From Pullulanibacillus pueri (GTDB lineage Bacteria > Bacillota > Bacilli > Bacillales > Sporolactobacillaceae): a DNA stretch of 64,000 bases. A program made the position numbers and the translations under genes. The notes beneath the pieces were generated by a model, which was given only the letters and a program-made list of their open reading frames with translations, searched no databases and was not told where the DNA came from. The stretch spans positions 340,134-404,133 of the forward strand of contig NZ_BMFV01000001.1 of NCBI RefSeq assembly GCF_014639255.1, in the 5' to 3' direction. Every line of letters begins with the position of its first letter. Position 1 is the first letter of the stretch. Positions 57,896 to 64,000 of this stretch are shown here, in pieces.

Positions 57896-57930
57896 ATGAA
57901 TAAAATAAAAAGTATGAATAGGTGATGATT

Positions 57931-58800
57931 ATGACCATACAGTGGTATCCCGGGCATATGGCTAAGGCCAAGCGGGAAATGATTGAAAAAATAAAGCAAA
58001 TTGATGTTGTCATCGAACTTGTGGATGCTAGAATTCCTGAGTCTTCAAGAAACCCTTTAGTGGATGAAATTGCAGGACAGAAGCCTCGTCTCGTTATTCT
58101 TAATAAAAGTGATTTGGCAGATCCTAAGCAAACAGAGCGGTGGCAAGCCTATTTTCAAAAGCAGGGATTTAGTACCATTGCTGTGAACTCTCAGACAGGT
58201 TCTGGTACGGATAAGATAGCGATGAGCGTCAGTCAATTAACAGCTGAAAGGCGTCAACGTTTAGAGAATAAAGGAGTTAACCCAAGAGCTGATCGAGCAT
58301 TGATATTAGGCATTCCTAATGTAGGGAAATCAACACTCATTAATCGCCTTGCCAATAAAAGGATTGCTAAAATCGGTGATCGGCCAGGTATTACCAAAAC
58401 ACAGCAATGGATTAAGATTGGGAGTACTTTGCAGTTGTTAGACACACCTGGAATCTTATGGCCGAAATTTGAGGACCAAACGGTGGGTCTACGGTTGGCA
58501 GCGACTGGGGCGATAAAAGATGAAGTGATTGACTATGAAGAAATTGCCACTTACATATTAAGATTTATGGTGCAGCACTATCCTGAAGCATTGATCAACC
58601 GTTATGGTTTATCGGAAAATCTTGATACCCTTGATATTGTCGAGCTTTATGATGCTATAGGTAAAAAACGTGGGTGTTTGATGAGCGGGGGTTACATTGA
58701 TTATGATAAAACGGCCGAGATCATTGTAAGGGAGTTTCGTAGTCAAAAATTAGGACGCGTCACCCTCGAAGCCCCCAATCCTGTGCCAGAAGCTCAATAA
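57931..58800 (+). CDS. rbgA: Ribosome biogenesis GTPase RbgA (YlqF)
   Basis: RbgA is needed for late 50S assembly (incorporation of L16 among others). I start at ATG 57931, after AGGTGA; the product begins MTIQWYPGHMAKAKREM. The 289-residue protein has the circularly permuted order of G motifs: ILNKSDLAD (G4) near residue 55, the P-loop GIPNVGKSTLINRL (G1) near 123, RPGITKTQQW (G2) and LDTPGILWPKFED (G3). A C-terminal ANTAR-like RNA-binding part follows. All match B. subtilis RbgA. Confidence 0.96.
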   Translation: MTIQWYPGHMAKAKREMIEKIKQIDVVIELVDARIPESSRNPLVDEIAGQKPRLVILNKSDLADPKQTERWQAYFQKQGFSTIAVNSQTGSGTDKIAMSVSQLTAERRQRLENKGVNPRADRALILGIPNVGKSTLINRLANKRIAKIGDRPGITKTQQWIKIGSTLQLLDTPGILWPKFEDQTVGLRLAATGAIKDEVIDYEEIATYILRFMVQHYPEALINRYGLSENLDTLDIVELYDAIGKKRGCLMSGGYIDYDKTAEIIVREFRSQKLGRVTLEAPNPVPEAQ

Positions 58801-58844
58801 TCGAAAACAAAACGTCGATAAATAAAGTGAAGGAGGAAGAGGGT

Positions 58845-58943
58845 ATGCGTGAAGTGTCCCATTTTCTCTTTTTATATTTTAATAAATATAAAGGATGTTC
58901 ATTATGCAGCACCACTCAATTAAAGAAATCGCCGCACTTTTAA
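58845..58943 (+). CDS. Possible small upstream ORF overlapping rnhB
   Basis: A 32-codon ORF begins at ATG 58845, about eight bases after an excellent SD site AAGGAGG. It ends 40 bases inside rnhB in another frame. The product (MREVSHFLFLYFNKYKGCSL...) has no known family. It spans the rnhB SD site, which lies at the foot of an A/T hairpin (58871-58892). It could act by coupling translation. Coding conservation is untested. Confidence 0.3.
   Translation: MREVSHFLFLYFNKYKGCSLCSTTQLKKSPHF
58871..58892 (+). promoter_or_regulatory. Hairpin next to the rnhB ribosome binding site
   Basis: TTTATATTT, loop TAAT, AAATATAAA: a 9-bp A/T stem. Its 3' foot overlaps AAAGGA, the likely SD site of rnhB, and it lies inside the small ORF at 58845-58943. 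Confidence 0.4.
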
Positions 58944-59671
58944 AAGATAAAAAAACTTTAAGTGAAGCAGAACGTCAACACCTAGAAGAGGATCAAAGAA
59001 AAGGCGTCAAGTCATTATTAGACACATGGGAGCGTAAGCGCGCTAAGGAAAAGGCGCTTGAGACCCAATATGAGCGCATGTTGGCCTTTGAAGAGCAACT
59101 TTATACAAAGGGCTATTCTTTGGTTGCCGGCATGGATGAGGCGGGTCGAGGCCCCCTAGCTGGACCAGTGGTTGCTGCAGCGGTTATTATTGATCCAAAG
59201 CAGCCGATTATTGGCGTGAATGATTCTAAACAGCTCACAAAAAAATTGAGACGGGAACTGTTAACTGAAATTAAGGCGAAAGCACTTGGCATCGGAGTCG
59301 GAATGGCTTCCGCGCAGGAAATTGATGAAGTGAATATTTACCAAGCCACAATACTTGCCATGAAAAGGGCGGTTGAAGCTCTTACTCCTGTTCCTCATTA
59401 TCTTCTTGTCGATGCAATGACTGTGCCAGTGCATATACCGCAACACGCCATTACCAAGGGTGACGCCAGGAGTGTGTCTATTGCCAGCGCTTCTATTGTT
59501 GCTAAAGAAACTCGCGATGCGCTCATGGATGATTTGGCTGTCCGTTATCCAGGCTATGGTTTTGAGGACCATCATGGTTATGGAACGGCAGAGCATTTAC
59601 AGGCTATAAAAACACTAGGACCTTGTTCAGAGCATCGGATGAGTTTTTCACCATTGCGACGCGAAGATTGA
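58904..59671 (+). CDS. rnhB: Ribonuclease HII
   Basis: RNase HII cuts RNA in RNA-DNA hybrids and at single ribonucleotides in DNA. I choose ATG 58904, eight bases after AAGGA; ATG 58895 is part of that SD site. The 255-residue protein has an N-terminal helical extension of about 70 residues with charged coiled coil, then the catalytic core GMDEAGRGPLAGPVVAAAVI (Asp/Glu near residues 76-77), NDSKQLTKK, YLLVDAM and KGDARSVSIASASIVAK. Downstream gene order rnhB-ylqG-ylqH matches B. subtilis. Confidence 0.94.
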   Translation: MQHHSIKEIAALLKDKKTLSEAERQHLEEDQRKGVKSLLDTWERKRAKEKALETQYERMLAFEEQLYTKGYSLVAGMDEAGRGPLAGPVVAAAVIIDPKQPIIGVNDSKQLTKKLRRELLTEIKAKALGIGVGMASAQEIDEVNIYQATILAMKRAVEALTPVPHYLLVDAMTVPVHIPQHAITKGDARSVSIASASIVAKETRDALMDDLAVRYPGYGFEDHHGYGTAEHLQAIKTLGPCSEHRMSFSPLRRED

Positions 59672-59773
59672 ATAAGTAGGAGACAAAAATGAAGGGAATA
59701 GATCCGGAAAATGGAGGAGGGAGAATCTCCTCGATTTATAAAAATGTCTCTGCAATGAAATGAGGTGTTCACC

Positions 59774-61021
59774 ATGTTAATCCCACCTGTAGGTCCAACG
59801 GATAGGGCACAAGCCAATCAATTTCGATTGTCGGATGGCCAAATGTTCAAAGGAAAAGTATTGGGAATGACGGATGATTCAGAAGGTGCTTTAGTAGAGA
59901 TAGGGGGACGTGTGGTTAGAGCTTCAGTCCAAGTGCCTGTGGAGACGGGAAAATCTTATCTCTTTCAGTATTTGGATCAAAAGCCCCAGACTGTGTTAAA
60001 AGTGATTCAACCCTTTGCGAATAGCGACAGCCAGGGGTCCAGTCAGATTTTGAACACACTTATTCAAAGATTTTCATTGCCCCAAAATAGTCAAACTGTT
60101 AAACTCTTAAACTTTTTTTTAGAAAAAGACTTACCTTTACGTGGGCCTCTTCTCAAATCCGTTTTTAAAATGGTTCAAGAAGCAACCGGAGCACTCATGT
60201 CTATTCAAGAAGCTGATTTAGATGTTCTTGAGTTCATGTTGCGTCGCGAGCTTCCTTTGCAGGCGCCCCTTTATCAGTATTTAATAAGTGCCAAAAAAAG
60301 TCAGGGGAATGCAGGGCTGCTTAGTCAACTCGTTGCCCTTTTAGAGCAAGCCGGAAGCCGATCAAAATTACCTATTCAACTGCAATCGCTTTTTGAAACT
60401 TGGCCGGATTTAGATGACCAGCCTTCATCGAAGTGGTTGTTTGACGTATTGAACCGCATCGGCTATTTTCAAGAAGCAAAATTGGCAAATCCGCGCGTCA
60501 AGCCCGATGAACTGGGTATGACCTTAAAAACGGGGCTGTTAGCGGTAGTAAATGATAAGGAAAATCATGAGATGAGCGATCACGCCGAAAAGCTACTGGC
60601 AGCTATTACTGGCCAACAACTCCAATCCTTACCTGCCGATCGCTCACTAATACAATGGCTATTTACGCTTCCAGTTCTATTCAATCATGAATTTAAAGAT
60701 GTTCAAATGCTGTGGGAAGGGAAGAAAAATGAACAGGGTGATAATGAAACAGAGTACTATAAAATTCTTTTTTATTTTGACTTCAAAGTTATAGGAGAGA
60801 CGGTGGTTCGGATTTTAACTCAAAGGAAAATGCTTACTGTAACGTTATTTAATGATACCATTGAGTTAGAACCATTAATTGAAAAATACAAACCGCAGCT
60901 CCAAGAGCGATTGTCTGCTCTTGATTATACCCTTGTCTCTCTCACCCAAATCAATGGGGAAGTAAAACAGGCAAAACAATATTTTAAATCGTCAGAAATC
61001 TCCTGGGATGTGAAAATATGA
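59774..61021 (+). CDS. ylqG: YlqG-like protein, FliK/hook-length-control-like architecture
   Basis: A 415-residue soluble protein starting at ATG 59774 behind GAGGTG. The N-terminal 80 residues form a small beta-rich domain (LSDGQMFKGKVLGMTDDSEG). A long, variable, mostly helical middle with LPLRGPLLKSVFK and LPLQAPLYQYL repeats (near residues 120 and 165) follows. The C-terminal 90 residues are again conserved-looking (FYFDFKVIGETVVRILTQRK). This layout and its partner ylqH, an FlhB-tail protein, recall the FliK-FlhB pair of flagellar export. Function in Bacillales is unknown. No other flagellar genes are in the window. The name rests mainly on gene order. Confidence 0.7.
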   Translation: MLIPPVGPTDRAQANQFRLSDGQMFKGKVLGMTDDSEGALVEIGGRVVRASVQVPVETGKSYLFQYLDQKPQTVLKVIQPFANSDSQGSSQILNTLIQRFSLPQNSQTVKLLNFFLEKDLPLRGPLLKSVFKMVQEATGALMSIQEADLDVLEFMLRRELPLQAPLYQYLISAKKSQGNAGLLSQLVALLEQAGSRSKLPIQLQSLFETWPDLDDQPSSKWLFDVLNRIGYFQEAKLANPRVKPDELGMTLKTGLLAVVNDKENHEMSDHAEKLLAAITGQQLQSLPADRSLIQWLFTLPVLFNHEFKDVQMLWEGKKNEQGDNETEYYKILFYFDFKVIGETVVRILTQRKMLTVTLFNDTIELEPLIEKYKPQLQERLSALDYTLVSLTQINGEVKQAKQYFKSSEISWDVKI

Positions 61022-61317
61022 GCGACGTTCAAAAGAAAATAAAAAAGGCTGTCGCTTTAAGCTATCAATCCGAACGGGACATAGCGCCGAAGCTATCGGC
61101 TAAAGGGATGAACAATCTTGCTGAAAAAATCATTGAAAAGGCCGAGCAACATAACATTCCTATTCAAAAAGATGATACCCTTGTTGCGCTTTTAAGTACG
61201 TTAGAGATTGGCGAATCCATCCCTCCTGAACTCTACGAAGCTGTTGCAGAAATCTTTAATTTTGTGTATGCGTTAAATAGAGAGTTCACTCCAAATCCTA
61301 ATCAAGGAGAGGATTAA
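61018..61317 (+). CDS. ylqH: YlqH, FlhB C-terminal-domain-like protein
   Basis: A 99-residue protein like the cytoplasmic tail of FlhB/YscU export switch proteins: KKAVALSYQSERDIAPKLSA, then KGMNNLAEKIIEKAEQHNIP and SIPPELYEAVAEIFNFVY. The autocleavage motif NPTH of FlhB is replaced by IKKA, so it should not self-cleave, and there is no membrane part. It overlaps ylqG by 4 bases. Stand-alone FlhB tails occur in many Firmicutes, and some can partly replace the FlhB tail. Role here unknown. Confidence 0.85.
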   Translation: MSDVQKKIKKAVALSYQSERDIAPKLSAKGMNNLAEKIIEKAEQHNIPIQKDDTLVALLSTLEIGESIPPELYEAVAEIFNFVYALNREFTPNPNQGED

Positions 61318-61475
61318 GCGGTCTATGGACCTCTTCATCCTCGACAAGATCCCCTCTTAATATCGGTCGTGTGTGTTAATTTTTGTAAAAAATAGACGTA
61401 AAAAAGGAAGGGGTTTCATATGTAATAATTTTAGTATGTCGGGGAAATTTAACATTATTAGGTATTATGTAATAG

Positions 61476-61505
61476 TGGACAAATCTAGACAGAGTTTTAT
61501 ACAAT
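61476..61505 (+). promoter_or_regulatory. Probable promoter upstream of sucC
   Basis: TGGACA (61476-61481) and TACAAT (61500-61505) with an 18-base spacer. Confidence 0.5.
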
Positions 61506-61635
61506 AATAAGGGTCGTTCGAAAAGACACGATAATAACTGGATGATCTCAGTATAAACAAGAAATGTCCCTTTTAGAGGTATAAACACTTGCGAAGTTTT
61601 GAGAGCGCTACGACATGGGGAGGCTTGAGTCTAAG

Positions 61636-61672
61636 CTTAGGCTAATCCCGAGTGAGTAGTCTAGGGTTTTTT
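61636..61672 (+). terminator. Terminator in the sucC leader
   Basis: CTTAGGCTA pairs with TAGTCTAGG (two G-U pairs), loop of 12 bases, followed by GTTTTTT. It lies between the probable promoter and sucC, so it may be an attenuator or simply the end of an upstream transcript. Confidence 0.6.
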
Positions 61673-61742
61673 ATCAGGTTTCTTTTTGGACACACACAAT
61701 ATCATAGCAGTGGTTGACCTAAGATGATAGGAGGTAGCAATC

Positions 61743-62903
61743 GTGAATATTCATGAGTATCAAGGAAAAGATCTCTTGAGACAATACGGTGTTCCCGTTC
61801 CCAATGGAAAAGTTGCTTTTACAGTCGAAGAAGCAGTCAAAGCTGCGGAGTCTCTCGATTCTAATGTTAAGGTTGTAAAGGCCCAAATTCATGCGGGTGG
61901 ACGTGGTAAAGCTGGTGGGGTAAAACTAGCAAAATCCGTTGATGAAGTCCGTACATATGCAGAAGAGCTATTAGGAAAAACGCTCGTGACGCATCAAACT
62001 GGTCCTGAGGGTAAAGAGGTTAAACGTTTATTAATCGAAGAGGGCAGTGACATTAAGAGCGAATATTATATTGGGCTTGTTCTAGACCGCGAAACATCAC
62101 GTATTGTCATGATGGGTTCAGAAGAAGGCGGTACTGAAATCGAAGAAGTTGCAGCCAAGACACCTGAAAAGATTTTCAGAGAAACAATTGATCCTGCAAT
62201 TGGTCTTTTACCGTTCCAAGCCAAGCGTTTAGCTTTCAACATTAATATTCCTAAGGAATTAGTGAATAAAGCCGCTAAATTCATGATTGGTCTTTATAAT
62301 GTCTTTATTGAAAAAGATTGCTCTATTGCTGAGATTAATCCTCTCGTCACTACTGGCGATGGTCAGGTTATTGCTTTAGACGCAAAACTCAATTTTGATG
62401 ATAATGCGCTTTATCGTCATCCAGAAATTTTAGAACTTCGTGACCTTGAAGAAGAAGATGAAAAAGAAATCGAAGCTTCTAAATATGACTTGAACTACAC
62501 TGCCCTTGATGGCAATATCGGAATGATGGTCAATGGTGCAGGTCTTGCTATGGCGACCATGGATATTATTAAGTTCTACGGCGGTGAACCGGCGAACTTC
62601 CTAGATGTTGGTGGCGGTGCAACAGCAGAAAAAGTAACGGCTGCATTTAAAATCATCTTATCTGATCCAAACGTTAAAGGCATTTTCGTTAACATCTTCG
62701 GTGGTATTATGAAATGTGATGATATTGCAACAGGTGTTATTCAGGCAACGAAAGAAGTTGGCCTTGAAATTCCTTTAGTTGTACGACTTGAAGGAACTAA
62801 CGTTGAACTAGGTAAAAAACTTTTAAATGAATCTGGCTTGAATATTACAGCTGCTGAGTCCATGGCTGATGGAGCCCAAAAAATTGTATCACTCGTCAAA
62901 TAG
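61743..62903 (+). CDS. sucC: Succinyl-CoA synthetase, beta subunit (ADP-forming)
   Basis: SucCD converts succinyl-CoA to succinate with ATP formation in the TCA cycle. The 386-residue beta chain starts at GTG 61743 behind AGGAGG. The ATP-grasp domain has [38 protein letters not shown] and [17 protein letters not shown]. The C-terminal domain has [31 protein letters not shown] and [10 protein letters not shown]. Length and spacing to sucD (18 bases) are standard. Confidence 0.97.
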   Translation: MNIHEYQGKDLLRQYGVPVPNGKVAFTVEEAVKAAESLDSNVKVVKAQIHAGGRGKAGGVKLAKSVDEVRTYAEELLGKTLVTHQTGPEGKEVKRLLIEEGSDIKSEYYIGLVLDRETSRIVMMGSEEGGTEIEEVAAKTPEKIFRETIDPAIGLLPFQAKRLAFNINIPKELVNKAAKFMIGLYNVFIEKDCSIAEINPLVTTGDGQVIALDAKLNFDDNALYRHPEILELRDLEEEDEKEIEASKYDLNYTALDGNIGMMVNGAGLAMATMDIIKFYGGEPANFLDVGGGATAEKVTAAFKIILSDPNVKGIFVNIFGGIMKCDDIATGVIQATKEVGLEIPLVVRLEGTNVELGKKLLNESGLNITAAESMADGAQKIVSLVK

Positions 62904-62921
62904 AAAGGTGGTAAGTCCAAA

Positions 62922-63824
62922 ATGAGCGTTTATGTAAATAAAGATACGAAAGTCATTGTTCAAGGGATTACCGGCTCTCAAGGTTTATTCCATACAAAGC
63001 AAATGCTTGAGTATGGCACCCAAGTTGTCGGTGGTACAAACCCTGGCAAAGGCGGTACTGAAGTTGAAGGTGTGCCTGTTTTTAATACGGTTTCTGAAGC
63101 AGTACAAAAAACAGGTGCTAATGTTTCAATTATTTATGTTCCTCCTGCTTTTGCTGCGGATGCCATCGTCGAGGCCGTTGATGCTGAATTAGACCTTGTG
63201 ATTTGTATCACAGAAGGTATTCCGGTTATAGATATGGTGAAAGTAAAACGTTATATGGAAGGTAAAAAGACACGTCTTATCGGTCCAAACTGCCCTGGTG
63301 TTATTACTCCAGACGAAGCGAAGATCGGTATCATGCCTGGATACATCCATAAAAAGGGTCATGTCGGGATTGTTTCCCGCTCAGGTACTTTGACCTATGA
63401 AGCTGTTCATCAGCTCTCAGAGGCTAATATTGGCCAGTCTACGGCTGTTGGTATTGGTGGCGATCCAGTGAACGGCACTAACTTTATTGATGTTCTTAAG
63501 GAATTCAATGAAGATGATGATACCTATGCAGTCATTATGATTGGTGAAATTGGCGGTAATGCTGAAGAAGAAGCTGCCAAATGGATTCATGAGAATATGA
63601 AAAAACCAGCGATTGGTTTCATTGGTGGTCAAACAGCACCTCCAGGAAAACGTATGGGCCATGCAGGGGCTATTGTTTCCGGTGGACAAGGGACCGCTGC
63701 AGCTAAAATTAAAACGTTAAACGAATATGGTGTTAAAGTCGCTGATACACCTGCTGTTATCGGTGAAACCCTTATTTCTGTGCTTAAAGAAAAGGGCATT
63801 TACGAAAAATGTCTTGTTGATTGA
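62922..63824 (+). CDS. sucD: Succinyl-CoA synthetase, alpha subunit
   Basis: The 300-residue alpha chain binds CoA in the Rossmann domain ([19 protein letters not shown]). It carries the phosphorylated His in [19 protein letters not shown] (near residue 246), and has [22 protein letters not shown] site AAAGGTGG. In B. subtilis dprA and topA follow sucD; the window ends before the next gene. Confidence 0.97.
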   Translation: MSVYVNKDTKVIVQGITGSQGLFHTKQMLEYGTQVVGGTNPGKGGTEVEGVPVFNTVSEAVQKTGANVSIIYVPPAFAADAIVEAVDAELDLVICITEGIPVIDMVKVKRYMEGKKTRLIGPNCPGVITPDEAKIGIMPGYIHKKGHVGIVSRSGTLTYEAVHQLSEANIGQSTAVGIGGDPVNGTNFIDVLKEFNEDDDTYAVIMIGEIGGNAEEEAAKWIHENMKKPAIGFIGGQTAPPGKRMGHAGAIVSGGQGTAAAKIKTLNEYGVKVADTPAVIGETLISVLKEKGIYEKCLVD

Positions 63825-63943
63825 TTTTGTAGAAAAAAGCTCTTAATTCATGAGGGCACTGAAAATCTTACGATTTTCTGGAATAACTAATTAACATTAT
63901 TAAAAAGACGACCTAAAAAATTCGGAAATTGAATTTTTGATAT

Positions 63944-63999
63944 GCTCCCTTTTAGGTAGACAGATTAAAAAATAAAAATCTGTTCTATCTAGGGGGAGC
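63944..63999. repeat. Long imperfect inverted repeat at the right edge
   Basis: GCTCCCTTTTAGGTAGACAG.. (63944-63966) pairs with ..CTGTTCTATCTAGGGGGAGC (63977-63999) across a 10-base A/T loop, about 20 of 23 positions with wobble and one bulge. It may be a terminator-like hairpin, a small palindromic repeat or the edge of a mobile element; the window ends one base later. Confidence 0.55.
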
Positions 64000-64000
64000 T

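Larger units (their letters stand above)
61318..61742 (+). other. Intergenic region and leader of sucCD
   Basis: A sigma-A-like site TGGACA/TACAAT (61476-61505, 18-base spacer) lies about 240 bases before sucC. The transcript would then contain a terminator hairpin (61636-61672) and, partly overlapping it, an alternative small hairpin AGTCT/AGGCT. The last 70 bases carry GATAGGAGG for sucC. No small ORF with an SD site is clear. Confidence 0.45.

Overview
The window comes from the chromosome of an endospore-forming member of the Bacillales (Firmicutes). The gene order follows the well-known Bacillus block from ileS through lspA, the pyr operon, yicC-remA-gmk-rpoZ-coaBC-priA-fmt-rsmB, prpC-prkC-rsgA-rpe-thiN-spoVM-rpmB, yloU-yloV-sdaAB-sdaAA-recG-fapR-plsX-fabD-fabG-acpP-rnc-smc-ftsY-ylxM-ffh-rpsP-khpA-rimM-trmD-rplS, lepB-rbgA-rnhB-ylqG-ylqH-sucC-sucD. 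SpoVM shows spore formation. Shine-Dalgarno (SD) sites are strong and TTG/GTG starts are frequent. I cannot fix the genus; a deep-branching Bacillales lineage (for example Sporolactobacillaceae-like) is a guess. I found no rRNA, tRNA, CRISPR array, prophage or intact insertion sequence.

Layout. 1-2.9 kb: end of ileS, a DksA-like regulator, lipoprotein signal peptidase and a pseudouridine synthase. 3.6-14.1 kb: the complete UMP biosynthesis operon pyrR-pyrB-pyrC-carA-carB-pyrK-pyrD-pyrF-pyrE, with a promoter and two PyrR-type attenuators but no pyrP permease gene. 14.2-20.8 kb: the accessory part of the window. It holds a minus-strand aldolase-chorismate mutase pair with a Phe/Tyr-rich leader peptide and a terminator in front, a broken peptidase E gene, a broken NIPSNAP-like gene, a DUF692-like TIM-barrel gene with a zinc-ribbon membrane protein, a ctaM-like gene and rqcH. 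21-29 kb: RNA, nucleotide, coenzyme A, replication-restart and translation genes. 30-36 kb: the PrpC/PrkC phosphatase-kinase pair, ribosome GTPase rsgA, a TPP riboswitch with thiT and thiN, spoVM and rpmB. 36.8-46.3 kb: yloU/yloV, serine dehydratase, recG and the FapR-controlled fatty-acid genes. 46.7-57 kb: RNase III, SMC, the SRP genes and ribosome assembly or modification genes. 57-64 kb: signal peptidase I, rbgA, rnhB, ylqG/ylqH and succinyl-CoA synthetase.

The most interesting signal is at 15.64-15.79 kb on the minus strand. A 15-codon ORF with an SD site has four aromatic codons in a row plus a fifth, F-Y-F-Y-Y. It is followed by a stem-loop, then a perfect 12-bp hairpin with a T tract, then the aldolase-chorismate mutase pair. 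This looks like ribosome-mediated attenuation controlled by Phe/Tyr supply, whereas Firmicutes normally control aromatic genes with T-boxes or TRAP. A second pattern is a family of degenerate intergenic repeats at four loci. Two of these sit where B. subtilis has rlmN and ylqD, and one lies beside the decayed peptidase gene.
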